DNA of 64,000 nucleotides from Lecanosticta acicola (taxonomy: Eukaryota > Ascomycota > Dothideomycetes > Mycosphaerellales > Mycosphaerellaceae): contig CAVMBE010000030.1 in the NCBI GenBank assembly GCA_963674455.1, positions 1 through 64,000 of the forward strand. Reading direction: 5' to 3'. How positions within the stretch are numbered: the first letter of the stretch is position 1; every line of letters starts with the position of its first letter. The translations under genes and the position numbers were made by a program. Shown here one piece after another: positions 10,599 to 20,898 of this stretch. Below the pieces are notes generated by a model that ran no database searches, was not told the DNA's origin, and was given only the letters and a program-made list of their open reading frames with translations.

Positions 10599-12558
10599 CC
10601 CGTCGCCAAGGCCAACAGATTCCTGCCCGGCTTCGCGAGGCACACAGAGGTACGTTGCGCGGCAAGAGGTACGTGTCAAGGTACATGGCGCCGCTGCCAG
10701 CGAGGCCGCCATTCGCAAGCGCCATCTCATCACATGCCCGCGCGCGGGACAGCTAGGTAACGGACTTCGTTGAAACGCCTGCCCAGGATCCAGCTTCTCC
10801 TTCAAACGTCAGCGACAGGCGGTGACTGACTTCCTGCCTCCGACCACGTACGTGCCACCGACCACTACCCCCCACCACTGCACCCTCCACCGCCCTGCCT
10901 CCGCCGCACACCTGTTGCCTGTACTTCACACCTCCGGACTCGCAGCTGCGCACAATTCCTCCTCCTTCCACGTCAATAGCCACCGAGGCCAAGGATCGTC
11001 GGCTTAATGCATGCTGTGTGCATGGAGCTAGCCCTAGTCTGCTGGAGCAATCGCGCCTGCTGCAAGGGCAGCTACCCAGGTACATCTAGCCAGGTACCCA
11101 ACACCATTTCCGCTCCCAAGACTTGGGATCCGATGCCAGAGCCATCTAAGAGGTCAGCTGATGCGTGCTGGCATCTGGTGTGCTGGCCAAGAAGACTCCA
11201 GGCCGCTTAACCGCACAACACGACATGCGTTCATTCGCCCGAGCAACATCGCCATGTCGGCGCTCCAAGAATCAGCACCGTCATCAGGCGGCCGTGGTGG
11301 TGTGGTGGCCCTGAGTCAGTGGAGTACGGCGGCTCGCTTGTACCAAGGGACCGCTTCCTGGATATGGCGCTTACTCGCCAACCTTAAACCGGTCACATCC
11401 AACATGCATTTCCCTGGGAGACGACTTCATATACCTGCCTCGCCCTGGAAAGAGAACGTACACGTACGTGAGCGACTGCAGCGACTGCACCTGACAGCGA
11501 AGAGGGGATCCGATCGAGAATCTCACAGACACTCCCTCATCACTTCTTTGACTTTCCGAATACGGCAGGAGCGGTTCGTCGCCTTGCGCGGATTGAAGCT
11601 CCGTACAACATTCGGAACCCTCACGGTGCTGCGCGGTCGTGGAACGATAAGCGCGTTCGAGTCGTGCTGTCGGTGTGCCAGACGGCCGTATGCGATATAA
11701 CAACATGCTGGAATTTCAGCTACTGGCGGTCTCCCCATGTGAAGTTGGAATCGTCCTACAACTTCTCCATCGAAACTACGATCAGGCGTTCGCGCAAACC
11801 AACTGAACATCGAAAGCATAGTTTGTGAAGACAGCAACGTGGTGTGTGACCTTGAGCGGACAGAGCGGAATGCAAGATAACCGCTCTACGATGTACAGCA
11901 TAAGTGCTCTGCAACTCGGGTGTCTGCAGACCTACAGCGCTTCAGACACCACAATATATCACGTGTTTCCGCATAGGCCCGAGACCACAGCATTTTCCGG
12001 GGACAAACCGCACTTTAGGATTCCTGACAATGCTCGTGGGAAGAAGGAGGCCAGAATGACCTTCTGGAGTCCGCCAGCGGGTTGCTCAGGGACCCCCATG
12101 GCAAGCTTTCCTTGCAGTCTCATCCCTTTCGACGAACGACAGAAGTTGACCGTTTGCTAGTAATGACATGGCGCCTGACATTTTGACCGAGAAAGGACAC
12201 ATCTACTAGATGGAGGTCCACCAGACTACGAACGTAAAGACCAGATAGCCTGATCATCATTTGAAAGATGTCCAGTCTCTTCTGAAATGCGGAACAAGAT
12301 CTACTCTGACCTGCTCCTCGACCGTGAGTCCCACGCTGGACCACACGTCGGAATTCTTGGAGCTTCCAAGAAGCAGCATCTCCAAGTCAACAAGATGCTC
12401 CCTGGGCCTGATCACGAGATCCACCTGAAAATCCCAAGTAGGTGTTGATAATCACACCTGAGGCGCACTGGGCACAAGCCTCGGAACTTGACCATCGAAT
12501 GCGATTTTGATGGTCTTGGGCGAAGTTGATGGGCCCCAAGTCCCCAATGCTATTGGAT

Positions 12559-13086
12559 TCACATGTCGGGCATCTCATTATTACTGATCTTTCGGACGAG
12601 AATACAGAGTCGCATCATGAATAATGCCCCATGCAAACCGGCGCTTTCATGGACCGGAAGACACACAGTCCCGACTTTTCGCAAGGCGCTCTGATCACTC
12701 GACCAAGCTCCACTCTCTAGGTAGAGGATAAATACGAGCGGATCGCCTACACGTTTGACGTTGTTGAGAAACGATGCTGCGCCCTCCGCGAGATGTGTGC
12801 TTTTGCGAATCTTCGCTTTGCGGAGGAGCATATGTTCAGCAGTGTCGAATGGCTTCATCGATAGACAGTTGTGACTGGAATTGCTATGATGAAGGACCGC
12901 ACATGCTTCAATACATCTGCGCAGATTGATCAATTGTGTGTGGCTTTCGATAGCATACACGAGATCTTGACTGATAGCGAAAGGAGTGCTGAGCTCTGAG
13001 AGAAGCGTAGAATGAGCTGAAGAAAGACTCAGCAGCGAGGAGGGATAGGTTGCATGCGTTCGCACGGGACAAGAGTGGCGGTTCAC
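12559..13086 (-). CDS. Uncertain ORF, 175 codons, unknown
   Basis: A 175-codon minus-strand ORF in an otherwise empty interval. The sequence is serine- and leucine-rich at the start, then contains LINLRRCIEACAVLHHSNS and FLNNVKRVGDPLVFILYLESG. A second frame (12387-12578) overlaps its end and reads RCPTCESNSIG followed by ACAQCASGV, so a splice or frameshift could join the two. No family recognised, and no clear splice sites. It could be a genuine lineage-specific gene, a relic, or chance. Confidence 0.22.
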   Translation of the reverse strand: MNRHSCPVRTHATYPSSLLSLSSAHSTLLSELSTPFAISQDLVYAIESHTQLINLRRCIEACAVLHHSNSSHNCLSMKPFDTAEHMLLRKAKIRKSTHLAEGAASFLNNVKRVGDPLVFILYLESGAWSSDQSALRKVGTVCLPVHESAGLHGALFMMRLCILVRKISNNEMPDM

Positions 13087-13769
13087 TTGGTGATACGCCG
13101 GCTAATTCGTTCAATACAGGAAAAGCAACAGAGTCCAGCTTCGTGATGTAGGTAGCAATTCTGTACGGACTTCCAATGTCATCTCGTGATCAGACGGTGC
13201 ATCCATATCAGTTTTCTTGGTAGAGTGTAATAACGAGGAGTTCAAGACTCGTAATAACGATTGGCAAAGTGCCTTGTATGCCTCAGGCACCAACGTTGAC
13301 GTTGCAACAGGGTCCTTGGGGTTTGGAAAACCACAGCTGTCAATACATGCGCTCAATTCCGACCACCTCCCCCCATTGTACAATCTTACCACAGAGCTAC
13401 TCGGCTGTTGCGCTGGCCAGAGTCCAGACCTCTTTCTAGCGACGTCTTCTACTCCCACGTCATGCGGCGATAGCACCAGACACCAAACTTGCACCTCCTC
13501 AATCGACACCATTCCGATTTCGCGGCGTGCATGTAAAGCTTCCTGGCACAACCGCAACCGCAACCAACATCTCTACCTCTCTACCCTCACCCTCGAACGC
13601 CGTCGATATTACAATCGCACATTCCTCGGCGCCTTGGTTCAGCAGCAGCAGTGACTTGGGTAATCTGCTTCCTTCTGCGATCAGGGACAAAGCCCACTCC
13701 TCAATAACCCTCGCACCCTGCGAATAACAGGTCGGCTCCTTGAGGCCAGATCTTTCGACATAACCCACG
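13087..13769. other. Intergenic: Sec24 promoter region
   Basis: Upstream DNA of Sec24. No TATA-like box close to the start and no other gene recognised. Confidence 0.4.
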
Positions 13770-16700
13770 ATGGCCTCTCCTCAGCCACCATACCAAGACG
13801 GCGCGGAAGCTGCTGAAGGTGGTCAGCAATATGCTCAGGATGGCGGCGCACATGATCAACAAGGCGAGACATCAGCGCCAGGGGCTGCGGCAGGAGGGAA
13901 GAAGAAGCGTGCATACGCAGGACAAGCATATGAATTTGGTGTAGGTGGAAATGTTGGCCAGCCGCCTCCACCAGGCGGCCAATACCCAGGCCAAGCTGCT
14001 CCTCAGATGATGGGTGGAGGTGGATATGGATACCAAGCCGGAGCACCTCAACAACCTGCATATGGCATGCCTGCTCAGCCAGCCTACGGTGATCCCAATA
14101 TGGGCAGTCCGGCTCCTCAACAAGTGCCATATGGCCAGCCTCAGCAAGCTCCTTACGGCCAACCTCAATACGATCCTCAAGGAGGCTATCAGGCGCCTGC
14201 TCCTGGATACCCAACTCCTGGAATGCCACAGCAGCAGGGAATGCAAGGAATGACACAGCAGTTCTCGCAAATGCAAATGGGTGGACACCCTCCTGCGCCG
14301 CAGCCTCAGCAGCCTGTTGCTGCGCAATTGAAGCTGAACTCGCTACAGCCCGTGGACATCAGCATGCAAGGCCAGCCTTTCCACGTCAGCGATTTGGACC
14401 AGCCACCTCCACCCATCATTCTGCCTCCAAACGTGAGTCTTTGAGTTTTGGAAATCCTTCGAACGCTTGCTGACCAGTTGCGCAGTCGTCTGTCACTCCC
14501 TCTCCGCACGCAAACTGCTCGCCTAAATATGTTCGGTCGACCCTCAATGCAATGCCTGCAACAGCTTCTCTGCTCAAGAAGAGCAAATTGCCTTTTGCGC
14601 TGATCATTCAACCCTATGCCGCCCTTCACGATGCCGAGGACGACGTTCCCGTACAATACGATCAAGTTATTGCTCGCTGCAGAAGATGTCGGACATACAT
14701 GAACCCATTCGCGAGCTTCTTGGACCACTCGCACAGGTGGAGATGTAATATGTGCAATCTCACAAACGACGTACCTCAGAGTTTCGATTGGGACAGCGTG
14801 AAGCAGCAGTCAGTGGACAGATGGCAGAGACCCGAGCTCAACTGTGCGGTGAGCGAATTTGTTGCGCCGCAAGAGTACATGGTTCGAGCACCCCAGCCAT
14901 TGATATACTTGTTCATGTTCGACGTCAGCTACGCGGGTGTTAGCAGCGGACTCTTGGCGACTGCTGCGCGATGCATTCTGGAGAGCTTGGACAGGATACC
15001 CAATACTGATCGGAGGACGAGACTTGGCTTTATGGCAATTGACAGCTCTCTCCACTACTTCAGCATACCTCGCGATGGCAGCGAGAATAACGATGCCAGA
15101 ATGCTGGTAGTAAGCGATCTGGATGAGCCTTTCTTGCCAACGCCAGAGGACCTGCTGGTCAACCTGACCGAATGCCGTGCGAATATTGAGGCTTTCCTTG
15201 GCAAGCTCCAAGGCATGTTTGCAAACACCCAAAACCCTAGCTCCGCTATGGGATCAGCACTTCGAGCCGGCCACAAGCTTATCAGTCATGTCGGTGGTAA
15301 GATGGTCGTTCTCTCCGCAACTCTGCCGAACGTAGGCTATGGCAAACTTGACATGAGGGAAGACAAGAAGCTTCTTGGCACCTCGAAAGAGAACAGCTTG
15401 CTGCAGACGCAGAACAGCTTCTACAAGAGCTTTGCCGTGGAATGTAGCAAGACGCAGGTGTCCATCGACATGTTCCTGTTCAGCGCACAATACCAGGACG
15501 TGGCCAGCTTGAGCAATCTTCCGAGATATACTGGTGGTCAGACCTACTTCTACCCGGCTTGGAATGCTGCCAGGACAGAAGATGCGATGAAATTCGCGAC
15601 CGAGTTCAGCGACTATCTATCTTCGGAAATCGGACTGGAAGCTGTCTTGCGTGTACGAACGACGACGGGCTTGCGACCAAGCGCCTTCTACGGCAACTTT
15701 TTCAACCGATCGAGTGACCTGTGCGCTTTCCCCGCCATGCCCAGGGATCAAGCATACGTCGTGGAGATCGCTATCGATGAGAGCATCACGAAATCTTTCG
15801 CCTGTCTGCAAGTCGGTGTACTCCATACCACTTGCAACGGGGAGCGACGAATCCGCGTGATGACGCTCAGCATTCCGGTCACGCAGAACATGGCAGACGT
15901 GTATGCTGGTGCTGATCAGCAAGCCATCACTGCCTACTTCTCGCACAAGGCTGTCGAGAGAGCGCTTTCAAGCGGTCTTGATGCGGCGAGAGATGCCTTG
16001 CAGGCCAAGATGATCGAGCTGCTGCAGACTTACAAGAAAGAGCTCGGTGGTGGCAATATGGGCGGCGGTGGCCTTCAATTTCCGGCCAACCTGCGAGCGA
16101 TGCCGATGCTCTTCTTGGGCTTGATGAAGCACGTAAGTGAACGAAGTACGCAAGTCTTTTGCAGGTGACTATACTAACTACTCTCTAGCTTGGTCTCCGT
16201 AAATCCGCACAAATCCCGACGGATCTCCGGTCTGCGGCTCTCTGCCTACTATCAACACTACCTCTACCGCTGTTGATGCAATACATTTACCCGCGACTGT
16301 ACTCTCTGCACGACATGCCGGACGACGCTGGTCTGCCTAACCCCGAGACTGGTGCCATTGTCATGCCACCTGCACTCAATTTGACATCCGGCAACATCGT
16401 CCCATACGGACTCTATCTCATCGACGACGGCCAGACCCAATTCTTGTGGCTCGGCCGTGATGCCGTGCCTGCTCTCATCAACGACGTCTTCGGCATCGAA
16501 GACAAGAACCAGCTCAAGCAAGGCAAGACTTCTCTTCCTGTCCTCAACACGGAGATGAACGAACGGGTCCGCGCTGTTGTCGAAAAGTCGAGAGACCACA
16601 AGGGCAAGGGATGCGGAAGTATTACCGTGCCTCCGCTCTACTTGATCCGGGAGGACGGCGAGCCTTCCTTGAGACTTTGGGCGCAGACGATGCTTGTGGA

Positions 16701-16770
16701 GGATCGGGCGGATCAGGGGGTCAGTGGGGCCATGTTCATTGGAATGTTGAGGGAGAAGGTTGTTTCGTAG
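13770..16770 (+). CDS. SEC24: COPII coat subunit Sec24
   Basis: Three exons, 13770-14432, 14486-16132 and 16189-16770, 963 residues. Introns are 53 and 56 bp; the second has a clear TACTAAC branch site. Residues 1-220 form a Pro/Gln/Gly/Tyr-rich disordered head. The zinc finger has CRRCRTYMNPF and later WRCNMC (about 285-312). The trunk follows (PLIYLFMFDVSYAGV), then the beta-sandwich, helical and gelsolin-like parts, ending GMLREKVVS. Known: Sec24 with Sec23 forms the inner COPII layer on the ER, selecting cargo for export to the Golgi. The order and length match the family. The reading stays open across both junctions, so the splice model is strong. Confidence 0.96.
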
Positions 16771-17559
16771 AGGAGAATGTGCGAAGTTTTTGTTGAATGG
16801 GGTTGACGAGGAGCATCTAGATGAGGATGAGCATTTGATGGTGCGTGCAGTGGGCACTGACTGACTGAGGTGAGGATGTTGTTGTCAACTGCAGACGAGC
16901 TTCTTTGGAGCATTATTGTGGCTTTTGCTCGGAAGAGGAAGAAGAAGAATGAATGTAGTGAGTAAGTAAGTAAGTAAAGTAAGTAAGGTATACTAGAACG
17001 GCGAACTCGAGCTGTTTGTGACCCGCCGTTTTTGGAGTGGAGTGCAGTGGAGTAGTATGCAAATCAATGTCCAAAAAGCTGAGGGTTGAATTTTCTATGA
17101 TATCCTTGTCGTCTTCTGTGTGCGAGCTATGATGGTTCTTGTTTTTTCTTGTTTGTTTGTTGCTCAAGGCCTGCAGGGCATCTGACGAGCTCACTCACTC
17201 ACTGTTCCCTGTCTAGTCTATTCCTCGAGCTGTAAAGGCAACAGACAGCAACAGCAAGAATACCTTACCGAGAGACACACACACACAGCATCAACATGTC
17301 ACTCACTCAGTCCGCCTCGCCTCGCCCGCCATCTTTCTTCTTCTTCTAGTCGACGTCATCTCTACCTTACTACAAAGCACTCACTCGAAGCGTAAAAGCG
17401 TCAACGGAAATCCACACACTTTATACACACCTCATATAACGCCTACTTTAAGCTCGGAGCACGAGCCACTCGCTACCTTACTTAGCGCGCTCTTTCACGA
17501 GCTAAAAATTGAAATGTTTAACGGGAAGGTCTACTACATCTTACTACCTATATCTCTAA

Positions 17560-17594
<35 letters not shown>

Positions 17595-18183
17595 CTCGGC
17601 TATTATACTCTATAATACTTATGCTCATGGCACAGAACCTCGCTAAAAAAAAAATTCCTAGAGAGGGGAGATTTTTAATTTCGTACGCTCTCTCGTCTCT
17701 CTCGTATTGCTCCTTCTCTACGGTACGGTATACGTGATGTCGTATGTGTATGTACATGTAGCTTGTCTGTCCCTGACATATTGTTCGGGATTGTGACTTG
17801 GCTGTCTGCTGGTTGATGGAGGATGGAATGGTACAAGGGAGAAGCAGCGGCGTTGGCGAAAGGCGGGAAACAAGTGTTCTATTGAATGCGAGGGTCAATG
17901 GTATCGAGAGACTGGCGATTTCAAAGCCGTAAAAGTCGGACCTTGTCTTTGGCAATATAGTCGAAATCTCTGCGATGACACTGGGGATGGATGAAAGCTG
18001 GCAGAGTAGAGAATACGTCGGAATACTAAACTGGTCATTTCGATCCATCAGCTCAGAGAATGGTTTGGTCCATCCGATGCAAAAAGGTGCGGCCAAACAG
18101 TTGTTATTCTGCCAATCCAATTCCATTTGAGTACCTTTGCTGTCTAGCTCAGACAACGAGATCCTACCCCCATCCACTGCAGT
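16771..18183. other. Intergenic between Sec24 and a small unknown gene
   Basis: Convergent 3' regions. It contains AT-rich and TACCTTA-rich sequence at 17261-17481 and an AT dinucleotide array (listed separately). A 209-codon minus-strand frame crosses the AT array and the start is unsupported, so I do not call it. Confidence 0.45.
17562..17591. repeat. (AT)n microsatellite
   Basis: Uninterrupted AT dinucleotides for about 30 bp. Confidence 0.95.
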
Positions 18184-18436
18184 CTAATCCATCCGATGCC
18201 TCTGCGACACAGATTGCTATACCCACATCGTCAGCAGCTCAATTCCCACTCACACCAGACCAAAAAAAAAAAGACTCCCTTCCACTCACCTCACGAATAG
18301 GCACAAACTTCTGCATGGCAACCTGATTCTTGCGAGTCCATTTGGCCAGAAGATAGTATTCCGCTTTGCCCGGCGTCTTGGTGATTTTGCGGCTTCTAAT
18401 GTGTGCGAGTGTTGTCAGAATCTTTCTTGAACAATC

Positions 18437-18471
<35 letters not shown>

Positions 18472-18641
18472 AACAAGGAGCGGAGCGGAGCTTACTCGAT
18501 GAAGACTACGTTTGGTCTATACCCGGCCTCGAACCCGTTGACGAAGTTGCGGATATCTTGCTCCATGGGCTGCAGCTCGCTGGCGTCAAAGCCGTCTCTG
18601 CCTAAGGTGTAGGAGATGACGGGAGGGTTCGGGGCCGTCAT
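18184..18641 (-). CDS. Small unknown protein, about 94 residues, three exons
   Basis: Exons on the minus strand: 18496-18641, 18290-18395 and 18184-18216. Introns of 100 and 73 bp have GTAAGC/GTGAGT donors and TTAG/ATAG acceptors, and reading is continuous across both. The protein begins MTAPNPPVISYTLGRDGFDA, continues through FVNGFEAGYRPNVVF, KTPGKAEYYLLAKWTRK and VAMQKFVPIRE, and ends after a short third exon; that last exon is the least certain part. A TATAAG at 18757-18762 lies about 115 bp upstream. The first intron carries a (GA)n run near 18440. I do not recognise the family. There is no signal peptide or membrane segment. Confidence 0.55.
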
Positions 18642-19190
18642 GGTGGATGAATGGTGGGATTGGTGTGGTGATGTGTTGATGCTTGATCCGGATAGATAGA
18701 GACGCTGAATTGCTTGGAGTGTGTGCTCTCTGCTGGGGGAACAGTCGATGGCTGTACTTATAGGGACGAACCATGTTGGCTTCTAAACAGTCTGGAACTT
18801 GTGCGCGATGCAAGGTCTCAAATCAGCTGGCCACGACTGTGATGGGCATTGCATCACGCGGCGATAGGCGATGCCTCGGATCATCGCTGATTCGCGAGTT
18901 CTGACAAGCAGAATACCATTCGCATAGCATTGAGGCGTCGTCTGCTGACGAGATGCAGCCGACGAGTGAATACAGGTTTTGCGGCCTTGCATGGTTTGTG
19001 GCTTGCGCTATCCAGAGACTTCGAAGCCTGTGCAGCCGCTTCTACATGAGTCTCAGCACGATATGGCTCCTGTCTCAGTTTTGAAGGAGCGAGAAGCATG
19101 GTGTGGAGATACTTTTCGGGGAGAGTCCCACTGGCGCAATCGATGGAGCTTTACAAGCCACGGGTCGGGGATTCTATCGTTTCGACGACT
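18642..19190. other. Intergenic, nothing beyond a TATA box
   Basis: Contains the presumed promoter of the small unknown gene and the 3' flank of the MACPF-like gene; no further feature seen. Confidence 0.4.
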
Positions 19191-20243
19191 CTAGATCACA
19201 TCGTCTTCAATCACCCAATTCTGCACGTCTCGTAGCGTGATGGCCGGCAGCAGCATGAGTTCCACAACTAAGCCAGCTTCGACCAATTCTCGACACACGG
19301 ATTCGTCGACAACATCGCCGTCTCGTATCTCGAGTTCGTCCAGCTTATCGCTTACTCTGAGATCCAGATTTCGTGCCTCCTCGACATAGTCCTCTGCTTG
19401 GTTGCGCACGTCTGCCACAGACGATCGATCATTCTCAGCACTGGAATTGTACCGAGTGTAGCCCAGAGTGTCATATCCGATGACCTTGACTTCACTACCA
19501 GCAGAGGTGGTAAGAACGTCTTTGGTATGCGTGACACTTGCTTCGACGAAAAGGACTTCCACCGTGACCGTGATCCCAAACTTCTCCAGTTGTTTCCTGA
19601 AGGAGTTTGACCCACTGACGAGGATCCCAGTGTCGCCTCCAAGACGATACCCCGCCAAATAGTAGTCTCCGTACTTTTCGTGGAATGCCTCGAGACCGCC
19701 GAAATACTTGATCGTGCCGATTGCATCATAGGATAGACGAGGTTGCCTCTCGAAGAAAACCGAGCCTGCTCGGGTGCTGAAGTTGATGGATGTCTTGTTA
19801 CTCTGAACACGAGTCAGTTGAATTCCATCATGACAGCTTGTTCGACGAACGTCTTTGTTCTCCTGAACGTCTTTACAGTAATCGCCATGAACCGTCACGC
19901 TCGCGAGGAAAGGAAGTCCCACGCCGACTCCGAAGCCTAGCTCCAGATGGTCGACGGTCTGTGTCGATCTACTCGTCGACCTCGACTTGAACGTGCTCTG
20001 ACTTCCGTAGTCCCTGCCAACGATCATCGCAGTCCTGGCTAAGGAGCTCGGGTCGAATGGGGAGTTCTTCGCCCAGGGATATTCTTCGGACTTTTTGGTC
20101 GAGTGAAAGAAGGTGCCTAGAGGAACCATCTGCTTGGGGTGCCATGGGATGATCAAGGGGAGCCGAGCTTTCGTAAGTCGTTCTACCTCTGCGAAGGAGA
20201 TCTCTGATAGCTCTTCGTAGCCCGGATAATTAGTCTTGTCCAT
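19191..20243 (-). CDS. MACPF-like protein, 350 residues
   Basis: Single exon. ATG 20243 (MDKTNYPGYEELSEISF) is preferred; 20282 would add 13 residues. The middle shows LELGFGVGVGLPFLASVTVHGDY, a glycine-rich beta-strand-like stretch, then EKYGDYYLAGYRLGG at about residues 189-203. This matches the spacing of the membrane attack complex/perforin signature (Y-G-x-x-[FYW]-x6-G-G), with Asp-Tyr in place of the classical Thr-His. The C-terminal third is acidic (DKLDELEIRDGDVVDE). No signal peptide or membrane helix is visible. Known: MACPF proteins form ring-shaped pores or act as adhesion or developmental proteins. Inference: a divergent fungal MACPF-like fold, supported by the neighbour at 20899, which carries the matching motif. 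Pore formation is unproven. Confidence 0.6.
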   Translation of the reverse strand: MDKTNYPGYEELSEISFAEVERLTKARLPLIIPWHPKQMVPLGTFFHSTKKSEEYPWAKNSPFDPSSLARTAMIVGRDYGSQSTFKSRSTSRSTQTVDHLELGFGVGVGLPFLASVTVHGDYCKDVQENKDVRRTSCHDGIQLTRVQSNKTSINFSTRAGSVFFERQPRLSYDAIGTIKYFGGLEAFHEKYGDYYLAGYRLGGDTGILVSGSNSFRKQLEKFGITVTVEVLFVEASVTHTKDVLTTSAGSEVKVIGYDTLGYTRYNSSAENDRSSVADVRNQAEDYVEEARNLDLRVSDKLDELEIRDGDVVDESVCRELVEAGLVVELMLLPAITLRDVQNWVIEDDVI

Positions 20244-20898
20244 GTCTGTAGAGTGGAGTGAACAGCATGTGAGAATTCCCACGACCTACTGGCAGACGGC
20301 TCTACATCACCCGGCGCTGCTTTCCTCTGTGATCGGGTGCATTCGGCGTTAGTGAACAGGAAAGGAGCTGGAACGGCCCAGCCAGCCACCGGGAGGGCGG
20401 CGCGCTCGGTCCGTTCCCGTGGCGTCGCACGTGGCAGCGGAGAAGCTGGAGACTCTAACACACACCATCTCCCGCACCAAGATCCAATCAAGACACCTCT
20501 ATCCTCATATGGCCGCGGCTTGGAACTCAAATGCGGCTCGACGCCGGTCTCATTAAGCCACCTGTGTTCTGCTAATGCAACAGACCATGGCCACCTATGG
20601 CGCTGTATGCGCTTGTTGTCTCGGGGCCGCCGGTGGCTTCACGACAGTGTCGCGGGGACCATCGAGAGTGGAGATGTAGCTGTGGACTCTTGGTAGATTA
20701 TTGATCAGAGCCGGCTGAAGCTGTGACCCAGAAACAGAGCAGGTTTGCTTGGGAGGTAGGAGGCATTATAAGCCAGGCAGCCCTCCTGCACTGGACATTC
20801 TCTTCCTTCAGGACAACATCTCCTCTGCTTTCGTCCAAGAAAGCCTGCCGGCATATCGCCCAGCTCATTATACCACTGACGAGCTAGTGCATCCCAAC
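20244..20898. promoter_or_regulatory. Bidirectional intergenic region between the two MACPF-like genes
   Basis: About 655 bp separate the two start codons, which face away from each other. TATAAG at 20767-20772 lies about 130 bp before the plus-strand start. No matching element was found for the minus-strand gene. Shared control is inferred from arrangement only. Confidence 0.45.

Larger units (their letters stand above)
8836..12558. other. Long gene-poor region upstream of the C2H2 gene
   Basis: About 3.7 kb with no convincing gene. It holds several short tandem repeats (listed separately), many copies of TACCTTA/TAAGGTA and GTACGT, and long GC-rich frames that exist only because of repeat composition. 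The part up to about 11 kb is a plausible promoter or long spliced 5' leader for the C2H2 factor. The 11.2-12.5 kb part shows nothing I recognise; the 179-codon plus-strand frame at 11161-11700 has no family features. Confidence 0.45.

Noticed and set aside
11161..11700. 179-codon plus-strand ORF
   Set aside because: No motif, biased composition, no splice or promoter support.
17548..18177. 209-codon minus-strand ORF
   Set aside because: Ends within the AT repeat and starts without support; overlaps the 3' region of the small gene model.
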